Source: WGOA01 sp964429745
GTDB lineage: Bacteria > Bacteroidota > Bacteroidia > Chitinophagales > BACL12
NCBI GenBank assembly: GCA_964429745.1
Contig: CAYSDI010000015.1
Coordinates: forward strand, 1 to 50,348
Direction: 5' to 3'
DNA length: 50,348 nucleotides
In this document: piece after piece, positions 11,018 through 17,508 of the stretch
Layout: each line of letters begins with the position of its first letter
How positions within the stretch are numbered: position 1 is the stretch's first letter
Program-made: the position numbers and the translations under genes
The notes under the pieces: generated by a model
Told to the model about the DNA's origin: nothing
Database searches by the model: none
The model's input: only the letters and a program-made list of their open reading frames with translations

Positions 11018-11194
11018 TTACCTCGGCCCTTTTTTGCCGTAAAGCCCGCTCTGCGTCTTGGGGGCTTTGGTTTTAGCCTGTTTCGTACCGTTCATTTCGG
11101 ACGAAAGGCCGTCGTAAGCCGGGCAGCTTTGGCGCTGGCAGCTTGGGTGGAGCATTAAACTGGCGACCAAAAAAAAGAAAATGACGCGTTTCAT
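11018..11194 (-). CDS. Small lipoprotein, 58 aa
   Basis: A short reading frame (ATG at 11194, TAA at 11020-11018) encodes 58 residues: a basic start MKR, a hydrophobic stretch VIFFFLVASLML, then HPSC, a lipobox-like site with Cys19, followed by a short polar, lysine-rich tail beginning QRQSCPAYDGL and ending with GLYGKKGPR. The signal-peptide pattern, the second Cys (Cys24) and the CPAY..L core recall the very short lipoproteins often found in Bacteroidota genomes, whose function is unknown. The lipobox is not ideal (Pro at -2, Ser at -1). It points against its neighbours, converging on the ATPase gene with a gap of 21 bases. Confidence 0.7.
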   Translation of the reverse strand: MKRVIFFFLVASLMLHPSCQRQSCPAYDGLSSEMNGTKQAKTKAPKTQSGLYGKKGPR

Positions 11195-11469
11195 CGTAGT
11201 GGAAAGATACGGTTTAGCGCAGCCTTAGTTACCCTTATAAGCCGCTGCAAGCCTTAAAAACATGGGCATGAGGGGTCTTTTCCGGGAAGCAGGTCGGCTG
11301 AAATGCCCGTCCTGCAAGGGTTTGCGCGGAATTCCAGCATTTCTTTTTTCAACTGGATAAATAAAGATCCGTGTCCTTAGTAATTTGATAAACAGGGATT
11401 TACAGATGTATTTCATTCTAAATGTTCATAAGTTCTAGTGTTTGCGCGGGTTTCAGGCGAGCGGCAACG
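11195..11469. other. Intergenic stretch before the HU promoter
   Basis: About 275 bases between the small lipoprotein and the HU promoter. A 63-codon minus-strand frame exists here, but it has no conserved features and no convincing start context. The AT-rich part around 11340-11440 may carry the lipoprotein promoter (reading leftward), but no pair of -33/-7 elements stands out. Confidence 0.4.
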
Positions 11470-11498
11470 TTGGAGAACGCGGAAACCCTGTAGTTTAG
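11470..11498 (+). promoter_or_regulatory. Candidate promoter of the HU gene
   Basis: A -33 TTG at 11470-11472, an 18-base spacer and the -7 octamer TAGTTTAG at 11491-11498 approximate the Bacteroidota sigma factor consensus (TTTG/TTG ... TAnnTTTG). The spacer is slightly short. The predicted transcript would have a leader of roughly 40 bases before the ATG at 11546. Confidence 0.4.
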
Positions 11499-11545
11499 GG
11501 GTTCGAGCGTTCATGCACTCGATTCACAAACGAAAAAAAACAACC

Positions 11546-11815
11546 ATGAACAAAGGTGATTTGATTGACCAGATGGCATCCGATTCCGGCGTGAGCAAGA
11601 CCCAGGCTACCGAAGCCCTGAACAGCTTCCTGACCTCCATTCGCAAGACCCTGAAGAAAGGCGACAAGGTGACCTTGGTTGGTTTTGGTACGTTCTCCAT
11701 TACCAAGCGTGCAGCGCGCACGGGCCGCAACCCACAAACTGGTGAGGCCATTAAGATTAAAGCCAAGAAGATTGTGAAGTTCAAGGCCGGCAAAGAATTA
11801 GCCGAGTTCGTCTGA
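11546..11815 (+). CDS. HU-family DNA-binding protein
   Basis: An 89-residue nucleoid protein that bends DNA as a dimer. It starts MNKGDLIDQMASDSGVSKTQ and contains the HU signature VGFGTFSITKRAARTGRNPQTGE, where the GRNPQTG arm with its Pro intercalates in the minor groove. Length is exactly that of HU. The open frame extends 36 codons upstream but without HU similarity, so the ATG at 11546 is the start. It is monocistronic: a promoter-like sequence lies upstream and an intrinsic terminator begins 25 bases after the stop. Confidence 0.97.
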   Translation: MNKGDLIDQMASDSGVSKTQATEALNSFLTSIRKTLKKGDKVTLVGFGTFSITKRAARTGRNPQTGEAIKIKAKKIVKFKAGKELAEFV

Positions 11816-11840
11816 TTTCGCGATCTTTCTCTTTGGAACA

Positions 11841-11870
11841 GAGGGCAGCCTATTCGGCCGCCCTTTTTTT
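11841..11870 (+). terminator. Intrinsic terminator of the HU gene
   Basis: Stem GGGCAGCC / GGCCGCCC (11843-11850 and 11856-11863, one A-C mismatch) with a TATTC loop, followed by seven T residues at 11864-11870. Confidence 0.85.
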
Positions 11871-11907
11871 ATTTCCCGGATCCTGCAAGCCGCAGCTACT
11901 TCGTTTC

Positions 11908-11963
11908 GCGCAAATTTTAACACCCTCATTTACAGAAGTAAACTCCGGGGTTAAAATTTGCGC
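11908..11963. repeat. Nested inverted repeat
   Basis: Perfect 14-base arms GCGCAAATTTTAAC (11908-11921) and GTTAAAATTTGCGC (11950-11963) surround an inner inverted repeat TTTAC-AGAA-GTAAA (11929-11942). Most of the 56 bases could fold as one long hairpin. No T tract follows on either strand, so it does not look like a terminator; it may be an operator, a processed RNA hairpin or the remnant of a small mobile element. Confidence 0.8.
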
Positions 11964-12078
11964 ATGGCTCATTTTCAGGTCCTTTGAAAGCTCAAATCCA
12001 CTGTGCTATCTTTTTTGTTGAATTAGTTGCTTATTTTAACAAGAGGTTTATCCCACTTATCTATTAAAACCAGGCCAT

Positions 12079-12435
12079 TTGAAGACCCAAGAAAACGAAA
12101 TTCGGGTGTATTACGACCGGAATTCGGACCAGGCAAAGAAGGTTTTGGCGTATGCCCGCACCATTACCCGGCACGTTCATGAAGTCGAGGTGGACAAAAC
12201 ACCGTTTACCCCGACCATGTGGAAGCAGTTGCTGGAAATGCTGGACATGAAGCCCAAAAACCTGATGAACAAAGCGCATCCCTATTACCAGATGAACGTC
12301 AAGGGCAGGGATTTTGACGAAGAGGGCTGGCTGAATGTGCTCATTCGAAATCCGGAATTGCTCATTGCGCCCATTGTTGTCAAAGGCAATCGGGCAATGC
12401 TGTGTAGCAATCCAACGGATATGTTGGGGATGTAA
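12079..12435 (+). CDS. ArsC/Spx-like protein lacking the catalytic cysteine
   Basis: A 118-residue protein with the thioredoxin-like arsenate reductase (ArsC/Spx) layout: strand IRVYYDRNSDQAKKVLAYA, then a helical insert TPTMWKQLLEMLDMKPKNLMNK, and the C-terminal strands LLIAPIVVKGNRAMLC with the cis-Pro region (IAPIVV). In true ArsC the first loop carries Cys (NPxCxxS); here it reads DRNSDQAKK, with no Cys, and the only Cys lies near the C terminus. It is therefore unlikely to reduce arsenate. Function unknown; a binding or regulatory role is possible. The start is a TTG at 12079, the only initiator before the conserved strand. Confidence 0.75.
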   Translation: MKTQENEIRVYYDRNSDQAKKVLAYARTITRHVHEVEVDKTPFTPTMWKQLLEMLDMKPKNLMNKAHPYYQMNVKGRDFDEEGWLNVLIRNPELLIAPIVVKGNRAMLCSNPTDMLGM

Positions 12436-12486
12436 GGCAACAAAGCGCTTGAATAATCACATTTTGCCGTGCAAATCGGTGCGCGG

Positions 12487-12918
12487 TCAGGACTCCTGTT
12501 CAAAGTACAGATCGAAAATGCCGTTTTTCCCGGCATAGGACCGCGCCGCAGCCTCCGTTTCAAATGAGCAGATGGTATCGAAGTACGTGGTGACCGAAGG
12601 CTCGCCAGGCGGGGAAATGTTGATGGCCTGGTGGTTTTCAGAAACATCTTCCGGACAAATGTTCAACACATAATAGCGCCGTTCGCCCCCATCCAGGCTA
12701 AGCAATCGCAAAATGCTGCACTGGGCGTCAGGTGCGCCAGAAGCCTCGTCGTCGTAGCGGTTGGGCGGTGGTTTTGCCAACGTATCTTCTTCTATGGTTT
12801 CAGCAGCGCTATCGCCTGCACCCGCTTCATCTGATTTTCCGGCGTTGCAGGAAGCGGCTAAAGTCATCGCCATGAAGCATAACATTTGCCATGCCCAGCG
12901 CACCTTTCCCCCGATCAA
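12487..12918 (-). CDS. Hypothetical lipoprotein
   Basis: A 143-residue protein not matched to a family. It has a basic N-terminal end (K5, R7), a short hydrophobic stretch MLCFMAMT and a lipobox LAASC, so it is probably a lipoprotein. An acidic, low-complexity linker follows (DEAGAGDSAAETIEEDT), then a compact domain with three further cysteines. The start is a TTG at 12918 whose last bases overlap the TGA of the preceding gene; the internal ATG at 12885 would remove the basic residues of the signal peptide, so the TTG is preferred. It is the second gene of a two-gene unit with the DUF4442 gene. Confidence 0.75.
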   Translation of the reverse strand: MIGGKVRWAWQMLCFMAMTLAASCNAGKSDEAGAGDSAAETIEEDTLAKPPPNRYDDEASGAPDAQCSILRLLSLDGGERRYYVLNICPEDVSENHQAINISPPGEPSVTTYFDTICSFETEAAARSYAGKNGIFDLYFEQES

Positions 12919-13463
12919 GATTTGCGCTGTTTAAACGACCAGGTAAATTTGAATCGGCTCACTTCGGTGCCGTCCTTCAGCCGCCCGACGGTTTCCACCA
13001 CGGCTCGTTGCCCTTCGCCGGTCAGGATGGCGCGTTCGACGGCATCAAAAAGTTTTTGGCCTTCGGTGCAAGTGTACGACACTTTTGAATCAGCTTTTTT
13101 GCCATAAGTAGCCTCCATGTGCACGATCAGCATGGATACACCAGGTTTGCAGCCCGCTATGGCCAGGATGGCCAACGCGCCCGTGCTCAACTCCGCAGAC
13201 ATGGCCTGGGTGGCAAAATAGATGGACTGGAACGGATTCTGCGAAAGCCAGCGGTAGGGCATGATCGCGGTGCATTGTCCGCGATCCAGTTTGGCCAGCC
13301 GCATTCCCGCGAGCCACGCAATGGGCAATCTGCTGATCAGGTAGCCCTGAAATTTCCAGGAGCTGTTCATCGTTTCGATGGCCTGCTGAACGGCCTTTTC
13401 GCGTTCGGGTGAAAGGGTTTTCGCGCTTTCCTCCACCGGGTTTACTGCAACAGAACTAGCCAT
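12915..13463 (-). CDS. DUF4442-type hotdog-fold protein (thioesterase-like)
   Basis: A 182-residue protein resembling the DUF4442 family, which has the hotdog fold of acyl-CoA thioesterases. Typical stretches are the segment PIAWLAGMRLAKLDRGQCTAIMPYRWLSQNPFQSIYFATQAMSAELSTG, with the ligand-facing QNPFQSIYFATQAMAAE-like helix, and the C-terminal strands VGRLKDGTEVSRFKFTWSFKQRK. Most of the family is uncharacterised; a thioesterase activity is inferred from the fold only. The stop codon overlaps the start of the lipoprotein gene that follows. Confidence 0.8.
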   Translation of the reverse strand: MASSVAVNPVEESAKTLSPEREKAVQQAIETMNSSWKFQGYLISRLPIAWLAGMRLAKLDRGQCTAIMPYRWLSQNPFQSIYFATQAMSAELSTGALAILAIAGCKPGVSMLIVHMEATYGKKADSKVSYTCTEGQKLFDAVERAILTGEGQRAVVETVGRLKDGTEVSRFKFTWSFKQRKS

Positions 13464-13523
13464 CCGTTAAAGGTAAGACGCAAGAGTTTATTTAACATTC
13501 TGCAACAGGAAACGGGATCGCGC

Positions 13524-13553
13524 TTGCGAATTCCCTTGCTTTGGGTAACTTTA
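13524..13553 (+). promoter_or_regulatory. Candidate promoter of clpS
   Basis: -33 TTG at 13524-13526, a 19-base spacer, and -7 TAACTTTA at 13546-13553, close to the Bacteroidota consensus TAnnTTTG. The ATG of clpS lies 45 bases downstream. Confidence 0.6.
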
Positions 13554-13597
13554 GCAATCTAATTGTCCTTTTTTTCCATCCATTAACCTTTTGACCG

Positions 13598-13879
13598 ATG
13601 CAGGAAGCACCTGGCATCCTTGAAGACCTAGAATCCGACGTAGACGTCCTCGATGATACCGGGGTTCGTCTGGTGGTCCACAACGACGATTTCAACACGT
13701 TTGACTGGGTTATTGAATCGCTGATTAAAATTTGCAGCCACACGATGGAGCAGGCGGAGCAGAGCGCCTACATCATTCACTATCACGGCAAATACGCTGT
13801 TAGACAAGGCATTGCACGCGATTTAAACCCAATGCGACGGGGTTTGGTAGATCGCGGCATCAACGCGACATTGGAATAA
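13598..13879 (+). CDS. clpS: ATP-dependent Clp protease adaptor ClpS
   Basis: ClpS binds the N-terminal residue of N-degron substrates and delivers them to ClpAP/ClpCP. The 93-residue protein has the acidic flexible N terminus (about residues 1-22), then the core: VVHNDDFNTFDWVIESL, equivalent to the conserved LLNDDYTPMEFVV segment that forms the N-degron pocket, and the histidine-containing IIHYHGKYAV strand. Its direct neighbour is the aat tagging enzyme 29 bases downstream, the same pathway, which makes the assignment firmer than the short sequence alone. Confidence 0.93.
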   Translation: MQEAPGILEDLESDVDVLDDTGVRLVVHNDDFNTFDWVIESLIKICSHTMEQAEQSAYIIHYHGKYAVRQGIARDLNPMRRGLVDRGINATLE

Positions 13880-13908
13880 GACCCTGTCCAAAAGCTTTTA
13901 TTCAATCT

Positions 13909-14631
13909 ATGCCTGTATTCCGGCTCCCCGCTAAGCCGGTTTTCCCCGACGTACAACTCGCTGAACCGGATGGCCTGCTCGCTTTGGGCGGCGATCTGTC
14001 GCAGGAGCGCCTTTTAGCTGCTTATCGCGCCGGAATATTCCCTTGGTACAGCCAGGGTGAGCCCATTCTTTGGTGGTCGCCGGACCCGCGATGCGTGCTT
14101 TTCACCGACCAGGTTCATTGCTCGCGGAGCATGCTCAAGGTTTTTAAAAAAGGCCATTTTAGTGTTACATTAAATGCTGCTTTTGAACAGGTTGTGAAGC
14201 AATGCGGCCGTGTTTTCCGCCCCGGTCAGGTCGGTACCTGGATCACTCCCGGCATGCTTAAGGCTTACGTTGCCCTGCACCAGGCTGGTTTTGCGCACAG
14301 CGCAGAGGCCTGGCAGAATGGCGTTTTGGTCGGGGGAATTTACGGTGTCTCACTGGGCAGTCTATTTTTCGGAGAGTCAATGTTCAGCACAGCGCCAAAC
14401 GCCAGCAAGGCCGCGCTTATTCGATTGGCAGCACACCTGCACGCAGCCGGGTTTGCTGTTCTTGACGGACAGGTCGGCAATCCGCACCTTTATCGCCTCG
14501 GAGCCGTGGACATTCCCCGGAGGGAATTCCAGGATTTACTGGCCACCGGGCTGGATAAACCGGCACCTGAAGGCTGTTGGCCACCCCCTGGCCAAGCCCT
14601 TGTTTTGGACCCGGGTGGCGCGGCTGGCTGA
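13909..14631 (+). CDS. aat: Leucyl/phenylalanyl-tRNA--protein transferase
   Basis: Transfers Leu or Phe from aminoacyl-tRNA to proteins starting with Arg, Lys or certain other residues, creating a degron read by ClpS. The 240-residue protein shows the family's markers: FP(D)VQLAEPDGLLALGGDLS, LLAAYRAGIFPWY, WWSPDPRCVLF, TWITPGMLKAYVALH, SAEAWQNGVLVGGIYGVSLGSLFFGESMFS and the C-terminal LDGQVGNPHL. Full length. It shares the transcription unit of clpS. The 163 bases after it hold no clear terminator. Confidence 0.97.
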   Translation: MPVFRLPAKPVFPDVQLAEPDGLLALGGDLSQERLLAAYRAGIFPWYSQGEPILWWSPDPRCVLFTDQVHCSRSMLKVFKKGHFSVTLNAAFEQVVKQCGRVFRPGQVGTWITPGMLKAYVALHQAGFAHSAEAWQNGVLVGGIYGVSLGSLFFGESMFSTAPNASKAALIRLAAHLHAAGFAVLDGQVGNPHLYRLGAVDIPRREFQDLLATGLDKPAPEGCWPPPGQALVLDPGGAAG

Positions 14632-14794
14632 AAAGACGTATCTTCGCAGCGCCGGAGAGTTCCCTTTAGTAAAGGCGAGCAGGTTTCCGGAAAACGTTTT
14701 TATTCATTCCGGCCCGCTTATCCGTTTGATTCGCCTGACGCATTGTCTTAGTTAACAGACAGGCTTCCGCCCCGGCCGGACCCAAATTTCCTTT

Positions 14795-16156
14795 GTGCTT
14801 TTTACTGATTTTAACCTCGATGCACGCCTTGCGGCGGGCATCCGCAAAGCAGGTTATACCACCCCTACCCCTATCCAGGTATCGGGCATTCCCGCAGTCA
14901 TTGGTGGTCGCGACCTGATTGCCACCGCTCAAACCGGCACGGGCAAAACAGCGGCTTTCGTGCTGCCGATGTTGCACCAAATGCTGAGCAACCCCGGAAA
15001 CGGCCGCAGCACCCGCGCGCTCATCCTGACCCCAACCCGCGAATTAGCGCTCCAAATAGTGGAGACCATCGAAATACTGGCCACTGGCACAGGTTTGCGC
15101 GCAGCCACCGTTTTTGGCGGCGTCGGCGCCAATCCCCAGATCCAGGCCCTGCGCCGCGGCACCGACATCATCGTGGCCTGCCCAGGTCGTTTGCTTGACC
15201 TGCAGCAGCAGGGCGAAGTGGACTTTTCCTCGCTCGGCTTTTTTGTGCTTGACGAAGCGGACCGAATGTTCGACATGGGCTTCTTGCCGGAAGTCAAGCG
15301 CATCATTCGCTTTTTGCCGGCCAAGCGCCAGAATTTGTTGTTTTCCGCCACATTCCCCAAAGAGGTGGAAGATCTCGCCTCCGGCCTGCTGCACAACCCT
15401 GAGCGGGTTAAGGTGGGCATCAGCAAGCCGGCGCATACCGTTGCGCATGCGCTTTACCCAGTAGAGCCTCACCTAAAAGCGGGTTTGTTGTTGGAATTGC
15501 TTCGCAAAACCGACGCAAATTCGGTGCTCATTTTTACGCGCACCAAGCACCGCGCCAAGAAACTGGCGCAGAAACTGGAACGCGAAGGCTACAAAGTCAC
15601 TTCGCTGCACGGCAACCGCTCGCAGAACCAACGGCAGGAAGCGCTCGGCGGTTTCAAGGAGGGCAAGTACGACATCATGGTCGCCACCGATATCGCCGCT
15701 CGAGGGATTGACGTTTCCACCATTAGCCACGTCATCAATTTTGACATGCCGGACACGGCAGACGCCTACATTCACCGGATCGGCCGCACAGGCCGCGCGG
15801 AACGCACGGGCGATGCCTATACTCTGGTTAGTGCCGAAGATGGCGAGATGATTCGCATCCTGGAAAAGATTATGGGCAGCAAATTGGAGCGCGCCTACAT
15901 GGACGGCTTTGACTACAAGGCCCCGGCACCTCCCAAAGAGGAAGAACCCGCACGACCCATGCAGCGCGGACGCCGTCCTGCATCAGGCGGCGGCGGTCAG
16001 TTTGCCTCCAGACGCAGCAGCAACGAAGGCTCCGGTCAGCGAAGCGGACAACGCGCCTCTACCGGATATTCCGGCGGTCAGCGCGCTGACGGTCAGTCTG
16101 GCGGGCAGCGTTCTGGTGCTGGTTCTGGCAGCGGACAGGGCGCACGTCGGCGCTAA
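14795..16156 (+). CDS. rhlE: DEAD-box RNA helicase, RhlE type
   Basis: A 453-residue ATP-dependent RNA helicase, likely acting in ribosome assembly or RNA decay. Motifs in order: the Q motif TTPTPIQVSGIP, Walker A AQTGTGKT, PTRELALQ, GG, DEAD (Asp153), SAT in LFSATFPKEVE, then the second RecA domain with IFTRTKHRAKKLA, TDIAARGIDV and HRIGRTGR. After about residue 370 the chain becomes a basic, Gly/Ser/Gln/Arg-rich tail (RGRRPASGGG, repeated GGQR), typical of RhlE tails that bind RNA. The start is a GTG at 14795, immediately before the LFTDF..L segment that opens this family. Confidence 0.93.
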   Translation: MLFTDFNLDARLAAGIRKAGYTTPTPIQVSGIPAVIGGRDLIATAQTGTGKTAAFVLPMLHQMLSNPGNGRSTRALILTPTRELALQIVETIEILATGTGLRAATVFGGVGANPQIQALRRGTDIIVACPGRLLDLQQQGEVDFSSLGFFVLDEADRMFDMGFLPEVKRIIRFLPAKRQNLLFSATFPKEVEDLASGLLHNPERVKVGISKPAHTVAHALYPVEPHLKAGLLLELLRKTDANSVLIFTRTKHRAKKLAQKLEREGYKVTSLHGNRSQNQRQEALGGFKEGKYDIMVATDIAARGIDVSTISHVINFDMPDTADAYIHRIGRTGRAERTGDAYTLVSAEDGEMIRILEKIMGSKLERAYMDGFDYKAPAPPKEEEPARPMQRGRRPASGGGGQFASRRSSNEGSGQRSGQRASTGYSGGQRADGQSGGQRSGAGSGSGQGARRR

Positions 16157-16231
16157 CGTTGTGCACGGCGGCCACCCAATTTCCACCGATAGGTACCGGC
16201 TGCATAGACGCAGCATGCGTACCTTTCCGCC

Positions 16232-16636
16232 ATGAGCAATGGGGATGCCGCCGCTGGCGAGGACACGCCTTATGCCCGGTTGTTGACTGTTGCCATTCGC
16301 GTGTACCGAATGGAAGCTATGGTGGATTTCTACCAAGAGGCTTTTGGGGTAAGTTTTGAACCTAAGCGCGTCGGTGATCTCGAAGTCCAATTCGGTTTTC
16401 TCGGCGATTTGATGATCAAACTTGTTCCGCTGGCAAGTGAGCAGGACGCCGACGAATTCCCGGTGCATCAGCTTGGATTTGAAGTAGAAGATTTGGATGC
16501 CGTGTTGGCACTGGCGCTGAAATACGGCGGCAGCATTCTGCAAGAGCCAGTTTCTCGAATGGATGAATGGCATGCCGTTATTCGGGATCCGGATGGAAAC
16601 AGCCTGGAATTGTACGGAAACGCTTATGAGCAATAG
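16232..16636 (+). CDS. VOC (glyoxalase/bleomycin resistance) superfamily protein
   Basis: A 134-residue protein with the vicinal oxygen chelate fold: the first beta-alpha-beta-beta-beta unit VAIRVYRMEAMVDFYQEAFGVSF..., and a second unit ending WHAVIRDPDGNSLELYGN, the standard C-terminal VOC signature with a Glu that may bind metal. The substrate cannot be predicted. Monocistronic as far as can be seen, 75 bases after rhlE on the same strand. Confidence 0.88.
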   Translation: MSNGDAAAGEDTPYARLLTVAIRVYRMEAMVDFYQEAFGVSFEPKRVGDLEVQFGFLGDLMIKLVPLASEQDADEFPVHQLGFEVEDLDAVLALALKYGGSILQEPVSRMDEWHAVIRDPDGNSLELYGNAYEQ

Positions 16637-16777
16637 GCTTTCCCAATTCATAGGGCATTCATAAGACAGAAAGGCATTGCGCAGATCTCGGGACAATGAT
16701 TCCCGACCAATGTGGGTAATTTAGATGACGAACCTTGCCAGGGGCCTTTAATTTCACTGCCTTGTTTTCTGTTAACA

Positions 16778-16792
16778 GCCGAATTATTCGGC
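16778..16792. promoter_or_regulatory. 15-bp palindrome before the SMI1/KNR4 gene
   Basis: GCCGAAT-T-ATTCGGC is a perfect inverted repeat 17 bases upstream of the GTG start at 16810. Position and symmetry suggest an operator or a 5'-leader hairpin. No promoter elements were identified around it. Confidence 0.45.
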
Positions 16793-16809
16793 GCAAAACT
16801 TTTTGACTC

Positions 16810-17199
16810 GTGGAAAAGACCCTTCAACCTATCGCCGAAGCCGAGCGCGAGCTCGGCGCTACTTTCCCAGCATCTTACAAAGCCTCGATGGACCAGCACA
16901 ACGGTGGCGAAATTCCCACGGAAATGGATTTGTGGGAACTTTATCCATTGCCTGGTCCGGGAGCTGCCGGAAAAGCGCACCAACCCAGTGGGGATCTGGT
17001 GCACGAGACGCTGGAACGCCGCACCTGGCCTGGTTTCCCGGAAGGTGCTGTCGCACTGGGCGACAACGGTTTGGGTGATCAGTTGGTCATGCTTCGCAAT
17101 GGCGATCAATTTGGCCCTGCCCTGCATTTTTGGCACCATGAAACTGGCCAACTAGAGTGGCTGGCAGCCGATTTTGCCGATTTGGAACAGGTTCCCTGA
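16810..17199 (+). CDS. SMI1/KNR4 (SUKH) family protein
   Basis: A 129-residue protein with the SUKH-type pattern: helix AEAERELGATFPASYKASMDQHNGGEI near the start (the family's LPxxYkxfl.. N.GG core), WELYPLP, a segment ending FPEGAVALGDNGLGDQLVM, and a final strand ALHFWHHETGQLEWLAADFADL. In bacteria such proteins are often immunity proteins of polymorphic toxins, but many are orphan housekeeping-like copies; no toxin gene is adjacent here, so immunity is not supported. The start is a GTG. Confidence 0.85.
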   Translation: MEKTLQPIAEAERELGATFPASYKASMDQHNGGEIPTEMDLWELYPLPGPGAAGKAHQPSGDLVHETLERRTWPGFPEGAVALGDNGLGDQLVMLRNGDQFGPALHFWHHETGQLEWLAADFADLEQVP

Positions 17200-17254
17200 G
17201 CTTTTCCTGCCTGGGTTGAAGGAAACTTACCTGGATTTTTTTGCAGATCGGGTA

Positions 17255-17285
17255 TTGACTTTCGAATTGTTTGGGCGTATGTTTA
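17255..17285 (+). promoter_or_regulatory. Promoter of the trp operon
   Basis: -33 TTG at 17255-17257, a 20-base spacer and -7 TATGTTTA at 17278-17285, an almost exact match to the Bacteroidota consensus TTG-N19-21-TAnnTTTG. The expected transcription start, around 17290-17293, lies just before the leader-peptide ATG at 17299. Confidence 0.7.
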
Positions 17286-17298
17286 CCCCGTTGTGAAC

Positions 17299-17364
17299 AT
17301 GCAGTCATCTTCTGTTGCGTATTGGTGGTGGTCCACAAAACTCCAAATTCGGGGAAAGGACTAG
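17299..17364 (+). CDS. trpL: trp operon leader peptide (21 aa)
   Basis: A 21-codon reading frame, ATG at 17299 to TAG at 17362-17364, with three consecutive Trp codons (TGG at 17323-17331, residues 9-11: AYWWWS). Three Trp in a row in a 21-residue peptide in front of the trp genes, between a promoter and a terminator, is the signature of a classical ribosome-mediated attenuator: a ribosome stalled for lack of charged tRNA-Trp would change folding of the leader RNA. The Trp codons can pair with 17358-17367 (GGUCC with GGACU, UGG with CCA). Confidence 0.85.
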   Translation: MQSSSVAYWWWSTKLQIRGKD

Positions 17365-17406
17365 CCATGCCATGACTTAATCAACAGTTGATCAAAGACC
17401 TTGTGC

Positions 17407-17446
17407 AAAGCGGCTCGCCGGACCTCCGGCGGGCCGCTTTGTTTTT
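17407..17446 (+). terminator. trp attenuator terminator
   Basis: A 15-bp stem, AAAGCGGCTCGCCGG (17407-17421) with CCGGCGGGCCGCTTT (17426-17440), only one G-U pair, loop ACCT, followed by GTTTTT (17441-17446). It lies between the leader peptide and the trpE start at 17509, so transcription that ends here never reaches the structural genes. A short alternative pairing AGCC (17363-17366) with GGCT (17412-17415) would break the stem's base, but a full antiterminator could not be established by eye. Confidence 0.88.
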
Positions 17447-17508
17447 GTGCCCCGGCCTCGCAAACGCACCCTTTGACGATCCGAAAGAATCCCTCCAACC
17501 GCTCCAAT

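Noticed and set aside
11225..11416. 63-codon minus-strand frame before HU
   Set aside because: No start context, domain or signal peptide; amino-acid composition is what random AT-rich DNA gives.
17279..17296. Five-codon frame (ATG at 17279) as an alternative leader peptide
   Set aside because: It overlaps the -7 promoter element and has no Trp codons; the ATG at 17299 with three Trp codons fits better.
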